From Ophiocordyceps camponoti-saundersi (nom. inval.) (taxonomy: Eukaryota > Ascomycota > Sordariomycetes > Hypocreales > Ophiocordycipitaceae), in contig PDHQ01000074.1 in assembly GCA_003339415.1 (NCBI GenBank), positions 1 through 64,000 of the forward strand: DNA of 64,000 nucleotides. Reading direction: 5' to 3'. The translations under genes and the position numbers were made by a program. The stretch's first letter is position 1; each line of letters begins with the position of its first letter. This document shows, one piece after another, positions 35,034 to 47,600 of this stretch. The notes below the pieces were generated by a model. It had not been told where the DNA came from and searched no databases. It worked only from the letters and a program-made list of their open reading frames with translations.

Positions 35034-35258
35034 CCACCCCTTTTTTTTAAGAGAGATCATGATCCTACGGTCAAATCGAGCAAATCAACAAATGGGTCAT
35101 CAAGGGGCATAAGTTGATGATCTGTCTAGGAGAGGGTCCTCCCCTGAGTCAATTTAGAGCTATGGCTGGCAAAGTCATTACTGAGTAAAGCCTGATAGTC
35201 TAACCCTACCATTACTACCATGCTCTGAAGGCCATGCTGTGAAAAGTATGTAAAGGCC

Positions 35259-35955
35259 CTACTGGTTAGAAGCGGACAAAGCCGCTGCCACCGCAGTCTG
35301 CGAGCAAAACATGGCGGCCGTGCTCGAGCTGAGGTCGTCGTACCCTCCGCCCAATCTCCCATGCATCCGCCGCTGATATTTCCGCCGTTCGACTTTCCGG
35401 CGTTCATCTTTGCGCCGTTCATCTTTGCGCCGTTCATGAGTCCTCCATTCTTCCTTATAGCTGGCGGGACAGCCGCCTCTCTTGACTTCGATCAACTCTT
35501 CCATGATCTGGGCCGGAGTCATATTGTCGAACCTAGTATGATAGGCGTGCCTGCGGTATGCCGAATATTCTCGCCTCCACTCTTCTCTCGTCGTGTTATC
35601 ACTAGGCAACGGACAGTCGCCCATGAGAAGTTCTTGCTTTATTTCTCGCCTCTCCCCTTTCACTTTGTTTTTTGGCTCTTTCGCATCTGGGGGCTGAAAG
35701 AACTTTCGCAGCGGAGAAAACGCTCGAGGCCGTGTCCTAGAACTATGTATGTTAATATCCTCACGCCGTGGCCAGGATGATAAGAGAAGCTGCACGAAGC
35801 TGCATCGTACAGACGTACCTGGTAGCATAGTCGTCCGGAAGTGAGTCTTGTCCCTCGGTTTGCATCTCTAAGTCTTCCGTCTTGCCGTGCCCGAGGAACT
35901 TTCGCAGCCGCGCCCTGGCTGGGCCAGCGGCAAAGACATGGGCGACGCTGTTCAT
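35259..35955 (-). CDS. Hypothetical protein with tandem basic repeat
   Basis: Two exons, 35819-35955 and 35259-35736, joined by an 82-nt GT-AG intron, give 204 aa. The first ATG is at 35955; the frame upstream starts only at TTG. The protein begins MNSVAHVFAAGPARARLRKF and continues GHGKTEDLEMQTEG. After the junction it is charged throughout, with FDNMTPAQIMEELIEVK (about 120) and a tandem five-residue repeat ERRKD/ERRKV/ERRKY encoded by 15-bp repeats at about 35380-35440. The C-terminus is less charged. I recognise no domain. It sits in an island of normal composition that adjoined the SSL1 3' flank before the transposon inserted. Splicing is inferred, and expression is uncertain. Confidence 0.5.
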
Positions 35956-36600
35956 GGGAGCTCCTGCCTCTGGCTTGGGAGTCGGCGAGCTTCGAGGTGC
36001 ACAGGTGTGCAAAGAATCTGCTGAGGCTCTCGCGAGAATCTGAGTTTCTTATGAATATGTACATACACCGACAGAGTGTGGAAGAGGGCAACGCCTGCGA
36101 AGGCGATCGTTTTCCTGATGATGATGATGATGGTGATTATGGTAGGTTGCTGATAAATAGGGCGGGCACCTGACTAAGTAGCCAGGGTGGGGCTGCACAA
36201 AACCCAGAGCTCTCTAGGTGCCTAAGTATCTTGTTAGCGTAGCAGTCATAGATGAACAGCCCTGTCACCTGACTGCCAAAGATGGCCTTATGTGGCCACA
36301 AAAACAAGCAAAACACAAGAGGACCCATACATAGGTAGCAAAGCTCGGTTCATTGTGTAGAAACTAGAAAGGCCTGAGCCATCTGTCTGCATCTAAGGTA
36401 TGAGTGTCACTAGTGTGTGACTAAGACAGGTCATATAACCTGTGCCTGCCATCAGTCATACATATGTATGACCCGTCGACTTTTCCATAGTTAAAAGCTG
36501 CATATTCTACCGAGATTTAACTTTTATTCAAGCCGTCTAAGCGTGCGGACACAGTTGCCTGCTTGCTCTCACTAACTTTATATATATAGCTAGTACGCAT
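35956..36600. other. Normal-composition flank grading into AT-rich DNA
   Basis: This is the upstream region of the hypothetical gene, with a (GAT)n run at about 36116-36132. CpA and TpG are still frequent, so this part escaped RIP. Composition changes at about 36570. I see no further gene. Confidence 0.5.
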
Positions 36601-36901
36601 AATAGGCAGGTTACGAGTGCTATTAATCCGGGGAGGAGAAGGTAGCTATTTCTTAAATCGCTACTATAAGTAAAGAGTAGTAAAAAAGGGGGGAGAGGAG
36701 CCTAGGGGGATAGGAGACTAAGGTAAAGAAAAAGTAATAAATAAAGGAAAAAAAGAAACGAATATAGAAAAGGATAAAACCCTCCTTTAGATATCGCTAT
36801 TATTCTTATTATAGTTATTACCTCTCCCGCTATTATTATTATTACTCTTACTCTAATTTCTATAGCCTCTTCTATAGCTATAATAGCTCTTTCTCCGCTT
36901 T

Positions 36902-37228
36902 CTACTCCCGCCGCCTAGCTAACCGGATCTTCCGCTTCTCGTCGTCGACGTAGGCGACTAAGTTAGCCTTATCGCTCTCGAGCTCTATAACGCGGTCGGC
37001 TAGCTCGTTAATCTTCCTCTTTACCTCCTCCTCGGCCCTCTCCGCCTCCTCCTTTTCCTCGGCCTTATCCTGCACGGCCGCCGCCCTAGCTTCTATACGC
37101 GTAGATAGGAGATCTCGCTATCGCGGCGGTGATAGCGTGAGTGCTGCTGCGGGACCGCTCGACGTGAACCCTTTCGTCGTCGTGTTTAGCGCCTGTCCTG
37201 TAGATGCTGATACGGTATTGTTTAGCTC
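36902..37228 (-). pseudogene. Coiled-coil reading frame with one internal stop
   Basis: A 109-codon minus-strand frame runs from ELNNTVSASTG to a TAG at 36902-36904, with one in-frame TAG at 37118-37120. The second half is a clear coiled coil of Ala, Glu, Lys and Arg: RIEARAAAVQDKAEEKEEAE then VIELESDKANLVAYVDDEK and a basic end. Composition is far less mutated than its surroundings. It may be the 3' exon of a gene whose upstream exons are interrupted by the intron-like boxes at 37367-38733. I do not recognise the family. Confidence 0.5.
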
Positions 37229-37366
37229 GAATTAGATATATCATGTATGGGACCGCCACTGGCTATTTGGCTGGTGTGTTTAGGGAGTTAATAGACACTC
37301 GCAGTGCTGACTCGACTATGTGAACGAATCTCTCGGTCTGTCTCCGCCCTTCCTAGCCTTATATCC

Positions 37367-37418
37367 CTTAACGATATTAGCATTATAATTACAGCGAGTT
37401 ATTATTATTAGCACGCAC
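37367..37418 (-). repeat. Intron-like box, copy a
   Basis: 52 nt. On the minus strand it starts GTGCGTGCTAATAATAATAA, contains branch-like GCTAATAT and ends CGTTAAG, so it has GT...AG ends. It is nearly identical to five further boxes. Confidence 0.7.
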
Positions 37419-37612
37419 TTTCGGTTTAGATAACCTTACTAGTTAGTCACTCTAATACTAATACTAGCTACGAATAGCCTAAGAAACGGCATAATATATA
37501 GTATAAAGATAGTATCGTATCCTATAATAAATAAATATATAATTAGCGGTAGTAATATTATTAATAATAATACCTCTTCTACTTAGCCTCCTCCCTAGCA
37601 ATTCTCGTCTTT

Positions 37613-37665
37613 CTTAAACGATATTAGTATTATAATTATAGCGAGTTATTATTATTAGCACGCAC
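37613..37665 (-). repeat. Intron-like box, copy b
   Basis: 53 nt, with donor GTGCGTGC and AG acceptor on the minus strand. It is almost identical to copy a in sequence, while the flanks on both sides differ. Confidence 0.7.
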
Positions 37666-37930
37666 GCCCTATTTAAGCTTCCCTATACTAGCGTAGTAAT
37701 TAAAACTAGCTACGCTAAGAAGAGTTATAACGGCTAGCTAAACATATAATATAAAAACTTCGTCGACTTATATTACGGGCGAAAGCTAGCGAATATAATA
37801 TTAGTATTTATAATAATATTACTAGTAGTGCTCTTTCTCGAGAGCGTGGATATGCCCCTATAAGGTGGCGTATTATATTTTAATATTAGCGACGCGCTAG
37901 GCTAGCCTATCTAACTTCTATCGCTCGGCC

Positions 37931-37982
37931 CTTAACGATATTAGTATTATAATTATAGCGAGTTATTATTATCGGCACGTAT
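37931..37982 (-). repeat. Intron-like box, copy c
   Basis: 52 nt. The acceptor end is conserved, but the donor position reads AT instead of GT, so this copy would not splice normally. Confidence 0.65.
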
Positions 37983-38163
37983 TTTCGGCCCCGGTGCGCT
38001 ATCTAGGCGGCTATCGCGATCCCGATAGCGGTAATAATAAAGTTAATAATCGGATTAATAAAATCCTTAAACTTACTATATTTTAAGTCTATAACCGTAA
38101 ATTATATTTTATCGATATTATAAAAATAATTTAGTAAAAATAATAGTAATAATTATTATAATC

Positions 38164-38215
38164 CTTAACTATATTACTATTCTAATTATAGCGATATATT
38201 ATTATTAGCACGTAC
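38164..38215 (-). repeat. Intron-like box, copy d
   Basis: 52 nt with donor GTACGTGC and AG acceptor. It has several substitutions in the middle. The donor-side flank resembles that of copy a (GATTTAGGTAACTTTACTA against GGTTTAGATAACCTTACTA on the plus strand). Confidence 0.65.
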
Positions 38216-38425
38216 TCCCGATTTAGGTAACTTTACTAAGTATTAACCTTATAAATAACTAAGTTTACGATCGTCGTCACAACTATCGTTATAATAAGCG
38301 ACGTATAGTCCGTTATGTCGGCGTCTCTAGTATATCGTATAATATTATTCGGGGTTAATAGAAATAATATAGAGGTAGAAATAGTAATAAAGATAGTAGC
38401 GACACTATAATTCTGCGCGGCCCTC

Positions 38426-38478
38426 CTTAACTATATTAGTATTATAATTATAGCGAGTTTATTATTAGCAGCACGCAC
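38426..38478 (-). repeat. Intron-like box, copy e
   Basis: 53 nt with donor GTGCGTGC and AG acceptor, and a small GCTGCTAA variation after the donor. Confidence 0.65.
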
Positions 38479-38680
38479 TTTAGGGCGTTTCTAGACCGCC
38501 GCGATAATATAATAATAGCCGCGATAGCTATAAGGAGGGTAATAGCTAGGTAAGCTATAATATATTATATATCTTCTAAACTTATAGTTAATCTTAGATT
38601 ATAATATTATTATTAATAATAATAATAAAGTAAATAATTAATAATCTTAGTAAGAATAATTATATATCTATAGCGGCTAT

Positions 38681-38733
38681 TTTAAATAATATTAGTATTT
38701 TAATTATAGCGAATTATTATTATAAGCACGTAC
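38681..38733 (-). repeat. Intron-like box, copy f
   Basis: 53 nt with donor GTACGTGC. The acceptor AG is lost. It is the most diverged copy. Confidence 0.6.
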
Positions 38734-39118
38734 TCTTAATATCGGCGGGTTATATTAGCCTCTTTAGTAATCTCAACTCTTAATATTAAGAATAATATCT
38801 AAGAAAATTTAGAGCGAGTAATATAAGTAAGTAATACGAGCGAGTAAGGATAATAATAGGAGCGAGAGATAGGCGGATAATAGTAACGATAGTAATAATA
38901 ATCCCCGCGGAAACGAATTATAATATTAGTTTTATTTAAGGTAATAAATTTAAGGATAGAAATAATAAAAAGGTAAAAAATAATAGTAATAGTATAAGTA
39001 ATAGTTTTAGTAGGAATAATTATAATATTATTAATATTAATATTTTTATTCGGAGTTAAGGGTTACGTAAGGCGGGAGGGGGGAAATAATTTAATTACTC
39101 TCTGCTCTCTACGGAGTA

Positions 39119-39175
39119 ATAGCAGTTAGCAGCTAGCAGTAAGCAGCTAGCAGATAGTAGCTAGCAGATAGTAGG
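39119..39175. repeat. Short tandem repeat of AGCAGCTAGCAG-type units
   Basis: Four to five imperfect units of about 12-18 bp such as AGCAGCTAGCAGATAGTAG. CpA is retained here although the flanks are RIP-poor in it. Confidence 0.75.
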
Positions 39176-39399
39176 AAGAACTAGTCTTTAAGGTAAGTTA
39201 GACTATTTACTATATACTTACTATATATATATATATATTTATCTTCTTTATTTATACCCTTCGCCTCGCCTATAAGGCATACGATTTCCTAGGTAGTAGG
39301 TACCTAGGCAGGCTATAGGTGCGGGAGGAAGGCAAACGTTAGGTTTATCGTCTATTAGCAGGAGTCGTTCGGATCTATTAGTAGGAGTCCTTCAGCGCT

Positions 39400-39715
39400 T
39401 TTAAAGGAGCAGTGATTTTTCCTTCTATGCCTATTACCTGATCCTCTTAGGCAGCGCGGCAAGGGTTGGTCGGGGTCGGGACATGGGGAGGCAAGAGAGT
39501 TAGTTGCACGGGCGTCGGGAGACACGTGTGGCTTCTGTCTTGCTTCTTCTTCCTCGTTTAGCGCTCGCCTCTCACCTTTAACCTTTCTCCTCGGTACCTA
39601 CCTAGTGATGGCAGGGATAAGTGTCAGAGGGCCAAGACAAGGGTGGGCTAGGCGTGTGTTTTCGTTATTAATTAAGGCGTGCAGACATCACGGCAACAGT
39701 CCCGTAGCCTAGGAA
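39400..39715. other. Short normal-composition island without a gene
   Basis: About 300 bp with ordinary CpA and TpG content lie between two RIP-degraded blocks. No reading frame or RNA structure is convincing. It is probably original single-copy DNA. Confidence 0.5.
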
Positions 39716-39719
39716 ACGG

Positions 39720-42700
39720 AATTCCTATTAGGAAAAGGGCTATATCCGGGGCAATATATAAGCTATAGGAATAAAGGCTTATTTATAAGGCTATTATAGC
39801 TAAAAAGGCCGATATAGATAGTCTTTATTATATATATAAAGATAACGATAATTTCCTCTATTTTAGGAGGGTAAGTATATTAATTAATATAATTTATATA
39901 CCTTCTCCTTATCTAATAATTATAAGCCTAGTTAATACTTTCTAATCTAATTCGTTTAATTTTACTTTTCTTATAGCTTATATAGCTTATACTTTATAAA
40001 TTTATTTAATTAATTAAGCCCTTATAAAAGTAAAGCTATTATTATTTTCTTTAGCGAGACTATTAACCCCTAAATTTAATAATTAATAATAATTTTAATA
40101 ATATAATAATTAATATAATAATAAACTTTATAATATTAATTAAGCTTACCTTTATTCTTAAGAACCTTAAAGATTAGATTAATTAATATTAAGATATTAT
40201 TAATATAATATAGGGCTATAATATTTAATCTTTTATAAACTTAGAATTATAAAAAACCCTTATAAAGCTAGATTAACCGGAAATCCTATCTATAAGCTTA
40301 GGAGGTCGAATAAGGAGCGAGACCCTTAACTTTAAGACTCTTTAATTACTTAAAGAAAAATATAAAATATTTACCTTTCCTAATTTCTAAGAAGATCTAA
40401 AAGAATATTATAAGATAAAGAAGGTATTAGAGGGGATAAATCCCTTTATCTAGGTAGGCCTCTTATTAGCTTATTAGTCCCTAATTTAAGGGGACTTCTC
40501 CCTTAGGGAGAAACTTATTACCTTTTAAGCCCTTATATAGCCCGGAGAAATAGCTAAATATAAATTAGCTAAAGATAAGTTACGAAATCTTTTTTTATAA
40601 GACTTTTCTAAAGGAGATATTAATAACTAAGTTACCTAATTAATCTAAGTATAATATATTTACCTACGCCTTAATAGCGTAAGGTTTATAGATAAGGTAT
40701 ATATTAAATATTTTATTTATTTAATTAGGGATTATTATCCCTTATTCGCGTAGTTAATTTAATATAACTTTAAGGAAATCTATAAAGGGGATCGCGGAAA
40801 AGCCCTTTAATTTATCGAGGTATTTTAAGAATTCCGTAAGGCTAACTATAAGGCCCCTAAGCCTAATTAGATTAAGAAGAAAATAGCCTTTATTATTTAC
40901 GATAATTTTAAGTAGCAGACGAAGGCAAATACCTTATAAAATAGGGATTATAACGGCCGCCCGGTATCTTAGGCCCCTTCTTTTTTAACTAATAACCTTA
41001 GCGATTATAACGCTTAGGTCTATACTTAATATAATAGGAAGTATCTTTAAAAGTTTAAGAAGAAGGAAAACTATTAGAGACGGTGCTTTTATATTCTCCC
41101 TAATTTAATCCCTCCTTTCCTATAAGATCGGATTAATCTTAACGATAACCTTTTTTAATAAGTTATAGATAAGGTAGCCTGCGATCGATTAACTTAACGG
41201 TAGGTTAATTAATAGAAGAAGGAAAATAAAAAAACTACCGGCTAATAGAGGGATAAGGAGATCTTAAGGGTCTTTATAACCTAACCCTCTTCCGGCCTTA
41301 ATTAAATAAGGGATAGAGTCCTCCTTAATAGGGGGTGCTTAATATATATCTTTAACTCCCTTAACTAGTTTAATATTTTTAACTTAAATACTTAGGCCGA
41401 TCTTACCGTTACTATAACTAAGGTTACTACCTCGGGGGTAAGTATAGTTATACTTATAATAGAAATAGGTTATTATATAACCCTTACAAATATCGGGTAT
41501 AACCCTAACTTTAATATAAATCTTATCTCTTTAATAGTCTTTATAGAGAAAGGCTACGCTTAGAATAACCTTATAAGCTAACTTTATAACCTAAGGAATA
41601 AGGTAACTCTTTATTATATAGTTATAAGAATTAGGCAGCCTTAGCTATAAGTTATTAAACTAACCCTTATAGCCTTACTTAACTTATAAGTCCCTTAACT
41701 TATTATTAAGATAAATAAAGACTTATAGTACGCACGGATAGGCTACTTAGGCGCTAAGGTATAAGCTTCGCTAGGTAAGTTACCGGGAGTAAGTATTAAT
41801 AAGGCTATCCTAATAACTAATTACGAGATCTATACTATTATAAAGCTTAGGAAAGAAAGATTATAAGTGCCTTGTTAAGCCTCGTGGCCTTAGCGCCCCT
41901 AAGTAGTTATCTCTTTTAATCTATTCTATATAGGGGTAAGCTATAATAGATCGAATTATCTAGCCCTCTTTACTTGCCGCTTTACGAGGAAAAGGAGAGG
42001 CTACGATATTCCTTATAAGACGGATCTGCTATCTATTTAGGTTAAATTCACGGCCTATATCGCCCGAGCCTTTAATCTAAAAGTATTAACTATCCTAATA
42101 GATTACGAGAAGGCCCTCTTTACTAAGGCTTTCCGGGATAATATAGTATTCGAGGGTATTAATATTTAATTTACCTCTTCGGTATATATATACTAAAACG
42201 GTTATATAAAAAAGTTAAGGGGTATCGTAACTTATATAGCTATATACCTCTTTATATAATTAAGCTTCCCTTATAATATATAGCTAACGGCTATATAAAT
42301 ATTTATCTACTTACTTAATAAAACTCCTTATAAGGTAGATAAGGGGGTGGCTATATAGCTAATTAAGCGAAAGCTCCGTTAGCTTAAGTCTTATAACCCT
42401 TAGTAAGAGGGTTATCTATAAGATTATCTTATTTAAAACCTATAGCATATTAGGGCTTATAGTTATAAGGCGTTTCTAATAATAAGGAAGGCTATAAAGG
42501 GCCTTTAAAGCAAATTCTATCTAAAAGCTTATATTAGCTATTTAGCCGGTATTATATCCTCCTCGTAATACCTAATTTAGGTGCCCTCCTTAAAGAGGCA
42601 CTCCCTAATTAGCACCTTATTCGTAACCTTTAATAAGAAGGTATTTTATAGGTAAGACTATAAGGATACCCCTTAGCTAAAAGAAGCCCTTCGATAAGTC

Positions 42701-43497
42701 TCTATAGTTAAAGAATAAGAGGAGGAAGTTAATAATAATAATCTCCTCGGGCCTTTATAATAAGAAGAGCCTAGTATATATAACCTAGCCGGTAATAATA
42801 CTTAATCTTAAGAAACGCTTAAAAACGCGTTTTCCGGCCTTTCTAATTAATCTAGCGTTAAAGAGCGGGATAACGGTTATCCTAGCACTAAACTTATAGA
42901 TCCCTTAGTAAAAGAGGCGGAAACGCCCTCTTATACGCCTCTCACCCCTAACTCCCTTAATTAGATAGGGAATTTAGCCTTTATCCTCTCTTAAGCCTTT
43001 ATAAATAAGCCCTATCGGGACTATCTGCTAAAGCCCCCTCTTACGTATAAAGGAGCTTACTGCAGACCTAATAAAGTAAAAAGTACCTTTAAGCTTCCGC
43101 TAAGCTAGAAGAGATTTATAATATACCGGAATAAAAAGTTAATTAAATCCTTTAATCTTAAGTTATAAGATAACGTTATTAATTAGAGTATTAAGTCTGC
43201 TAATATAATTACGATTTAGATAAGATATAATACTTTATTAAGAATTTCTATTATACGCTTATAGCCTTTAAAGAATTCTATAATTATTTCCTAAATACCG
43301 CTAGTCTGCTTATTAACTTTTAATATTAAGTTAAAGCTGCCGCTATAAATTATAAATATTAAAATAATAATTAAGATAATATAGCTATTTTTATAAGCGC
43401 TTAACTATATAGTCGCTAATATACGCTTATATATATAATCTACTAATAGTTATATATACTAAGCTAGCTATTAGATATAATATATTAAGAGGGGAGA
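39720..43497 (+). pseudogene. Truncated Copia-type retrotransposon relic
   Basis: The plus strand carries a continuous but stop-filled Gag-integrase frame. RIGYLGAKV at about 41737-41765 marks the gag-pre-integrase zinc region. The integrase core follows: VVISFNLF (Asp to Asn), ILIDYEKALFTKAF at about 42093-42133, and NGYIKKLRG near 42200 where the catalytic Glu reads Lys. A purine tract AAGAGGGGAGA at about 43486-43496 may precede a 3' LTR. Only about 0.9 kb follow the integrase, too little for reverse transcriptase and RNase H, and I found no matching 5' LTR. The element is therefore internally deleted or 5'-truncated. Confidence 0.65.
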
Positions 43498-44172
43498 TAA
43501 GCTAGCTACTAGTCGTAAGATTATAAGTTAGCTATTATAAAAGGTATAAATATAAGTAAGAGTCTTTAAAAACTAAAATTATAATTATAAAAGAATCTAT
43601 TTTATTACTTAAGAGAGTATTAAGATAATTATATAGCTAGGTATTTAAGGAAGATTTCCTAATATAATCTTAAAAATATTTATCTAAAGGGATTTTACGG
43701 GGATTTCTATAAGTATTATTATTTAATATAATATAGAGATTTCCTAGCGCTTAGTAATTTCCTAATAAAATCTAGAGATTTCTATTAGTATATTTTAATA
43801 TTAGATCTTTAAGGGAAATTTTAGGGAAATCTAGTAAGCAAATTTAAGGAAATCCTAAGAGGAAATCTAGGTAAAATCTTAAGAGTAAATATAGTAAAGT
43901 TTCTAAGGGAAATCTAGGTAAAATCTTAAAGGGAAATCTAAGTAAAATATTATAAGGAAATCTAAGTAAAATATTATAAGGGCGATTTATATAAGTATAG
44001 TAGTATATCTTATATTAACTCCTTAAGCCGGAAAAGAATAATAATAGCCTTATTAACTTAATATTTTACTTAGGAAACTTTATTATACTTAAAAGCTTTT
44101 CTATATTAACTCTAATAACTATATTTAATTATAAATTAAGATATATTATTAGGAAACTATATATAAAGAACT
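43498..44172. repeat. Possible 3' LTR region of the truncated Copia, with a 24-bp tandem array
   Basis: The sequence after the purine tract has no second copy in the window, so LTR status is only inferred. At about 43850-43985 it contains an array of units such as GGGAAATCTAGGTAAAATCT. Confidence 0.4.
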
Positions 44173-44177
44173 AAATT

Positions 44178-44453
44178 TATTAAGGTATCTCACGATACTT
44201 TATAGCTTTATATTGCTGCCTTTATAGCCTCGTGCTATTATATAGCTCGCCCGAGTTATAAGGACCCTTTATACGAGATCCTTCTAATCTTATAACTCCT
44301 CTCTTTACTCTATATATTTCTTACTATTACTTTATACGTTCGATTAGGTATTTAGATAGCTGCCCTCTCGTACGTTACGTATAAAGGGTAATCGCGATAA
44401 TATATTCCTTTTTAGGACCCTTATATTATTAGTAATAGATAGCCCGTTTAATA
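44178..44453 (+). repeat. 5' LTR of the Copia-type element
   Basis: 276 bp, starting TATTAAGGTATCT and ending GCCCGTTTAATA. It pairs with 50845-51120. Confidence 0.92.
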
Positions 44454-44619
44454 TTAATTAGTATATTAGGTAATATATAAATTAGCTAAGATAGAAGAGA
44501 TAACTATAGATAAAAGGATTAGTAGTCCGTTATACTTAACTTTACTCTCTCGTACGACTTAGTAATATATATAATAGCTACCTTATATAATAGAGAAAGA
44601 AGATAGGTTTTCCCCTATA

Positions 44620-47600
44620 CCGAACCCCCTCGGACGATAACGATAGCTTTACGCGCCCTATTATCCGATAAGAACTCTCGTACGCCCTTAGCACCCTCGA
44701 ACGCGCCCTCGCCCGCGCCCTTATAGCTAGAATAAACCTAAACTTAGGTAACCCCGGAACCGACCTAGACCTAGGCTTAGGAACTTAACCCGATTACATA
44801 CGAAGAGATAGCCGAAGGAAGCACTATCCCGGTCCGTATATAGTAAGTAAAGACTAGCCCGGATTTCTAAGAGACCGACCCGAAGATCGTAAATAGACCC
44901 TTAGATATTAAACTTATAATATATATAGGAAAGATTATATACGAAGCGATATACTTAAGAATTAGGGGCTCCTTTCTTACTAGAAATGCCTAGGAAGACT
45001 TTTATAGATAGACCGAATATTAGGCAAAGTAAGTTTCCTATCTATTTCTTAAGGCCTTCTTATAGCTTCTCGAGGAACGAGGCGTTACCGTATAATAAAC
45101 TAGCAGCTTCGTTAAGAAATTCCTCGTAATAATTAAAGCTCCGTATAATTACGTTTCGGCTACTCCCTTAATAACCCTAATAACCCCTACCTTAGAGCCT
45201 GCCTAGAAGATTATCCCGTTAATCGAAGACCTTCCCCTTATCGAGACCCTTCCTTTATAGATAATACTTCGCCTATCCCCTTAGATAATTTCGAACGAAG
45301 TAAAGGAGGAAGCCCTAAAACCCTCTATAACTCTTACCGTATAAATAAGGCCCTCCCTTTTTAACCTCCCTCCTATATAACGAATTTATAATAGCTTAAT
45401 TACTCCTAAGAAAGTTACGGTATTTAGTAAAAGGTAGCGAAAAGATTAGAATTACTTAAGTTATCCGTATAATATTTTATATAATAAAGTAAAGCTTTTT
45501 ATATTATATTACTAATAGATTAATATTACCGAAGACTAGTACTACGCTATCTTCCCGGACGTTCTTATAGGCCCGGCTTAGTTATACTACTTTTATTATA
45601 TAAGACCTAAGAAGAGGTAAGATAAAATCTATTAAATACTCGATTCGCATTTTAATACGATAACGAATCGTACGTAGTATTAGGCCGATTAGACCGGTAT
45701 AACTTTTGCTTCTATATAAAGGAAATACCTAGAGAAAATAATACTAAAAGTCCTTAAGGAACTAATCGAGAAAATATAACTTATATAGCGTGCCCTTAGT
45801 AAAGGGGAACCTTAACTCTACGCTATAATAACTAAGGCCTGCTATAAAGTGCCGGAACTTAAGCTAGTATTTCTCTTTACGAAGCCCTTATATAAAGAAT
45901 TTTTCTTTATCCTTTATATATTACTCTAGGTTACCCTTAACCGCGGAAATCTTTTTAGATAATTCTTTATTAATTAATACTACCGTACGAATTCTCTACG
46001 CTCGAATTCCCCCTAGCTAAAGTTCTATATAAGTAAATTTAAATAGGTTCGCTAGGAAGATCGACGCTCGTTACCCCGTCTAAAGAAACGCTACTTTATT
46101 TATAAGAAAGAAAGCTACTAGTTAACGAACTATAAGTAAGGCGAATTTAACCGCGCGAGAAAGGCGTATTTTACTTCGTACGAAGAATTCGATAAGGATA
46201 TACCTAAAGATAACGAGTTTAAAGCATTCTTTCTTAAGTACGAAAGATATAATATTATTAACGACCTTAATAACTCGTTATACGAAGAGGATAAGGACGC
46301 TCCCGAGGAAGCTGCCTAATTTATCCTCTCAAGTGCCTTCGTATATCGATTTATAAAGGAAGATATCTTCGCACGGTAAACCGTATAATTAGGTAATTAA
46401 GTTTTCCTTATAAACGCTTACTATATAGAATATTAGGGATAATTTTAGGATATTAGCGCTATAAACTTTTTTACTATTAGTAAAAACTAGGCCGAAATAT
46501 TTATATAAGAGAATTTAGATATATAGATTAACTAAACCCTAAGTATCGTAATAATTAGGTTTAGTAGCTCGGCTGCCACGACCTTAATTAGTATAATTAA
46601 CGTTAATAGCCCTCTTAGTATCGTATAATATTATATTCTCGATACCCTTACGCTGTTCTTTCTTTCCCTTAGAGATATAGATTACCTAAAGGCATACTTC
46701 GATAATATTAGGAATATTATTATATATAAGGACGGTTAGACGATCCCCGTTATATAGAAATAAGGATATTTATTCTTCTATATATCTCCGCGTAAAGCCG
46801 CCCTTTTCTTTATAAAAATATAGCTTCGTTATTTATACCGTCGCTTTAGATACCCTTATACGGAATATCTTCGTAATTTACTTCGGAATATAAATTATAA
46901 TAATATCTCCGAAATATTACTTTATATAATAAAGAAATTCTATTATTAATACTAAACGTATAACCCCTTATTATAGCGATTTAAATTCTTAATTAAGGAC
47001 GATATCTCTTTTAACTATAAGATTATTATAGATATCGTACGATTAGGTAATAAAAACGCTCTTTATATTATTAACGAGGTTACGTTTTTCTAAGCTACTA
47101 TCTTCGTACGATTACTCTCTACTTAAGATATATAAAACGCCCTCTGCCGCTATTAGATTATTATTTACTAAGGCCCTCTAGATATTATTACGCACGACCC
47201 CGGTATAAACTTCTCTTCGGATAAATTCCGTTCTTTTATATAAATTATCGGTTTATTATATAAAGAAATACCCGTTAAGGCGTACTAAGTAATTAGTAAG
47301 GTTAAACGCTTATATATCTCTCTTCGATATATATATAATATATTTAAGGAAAACTTTAAAGATTAGGCCGATAATAATATAATCTTTTAGCTAGCTATAA
47401 AATACTTAAATAATACGGTAAGGCCTAATAGCCTTATACTTACGCTCCTTATTTTCGGTATATACTTTTATATTTATAATACCTTACCCTTATCTCCGGA
47501 TATTATTATATAGGTAACTATAATTCGGAAAGCGATAAAAGTAATTTAAGAGCTTCGTACGAAGAAAGATATTAGCCGCGCGCTAGCTACGCAAAATAGA

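Larger units (their letters stand above)
36600..39400. other. Degraded AT-rich segment with repeated intron-like boxes
   Basis: The segment combines RIP-like AT-rich DNA with patches of normal composition (about 36900-37370). Besides the coiled-coil frame it holds six copies of a 52-53 bp box and a short tandem repeat. No transposon ends are visible. Confidence 0.5.

Noticed and set aside
37367..38733. CRISPR-like or satellite interpretation of the six boxes
   Set aside because: Spacing is irregular (233-318 bp) and far too long for a CRISPR array. The genome is eukaryotic, and the intervening DNA is not a constant satellite unit.
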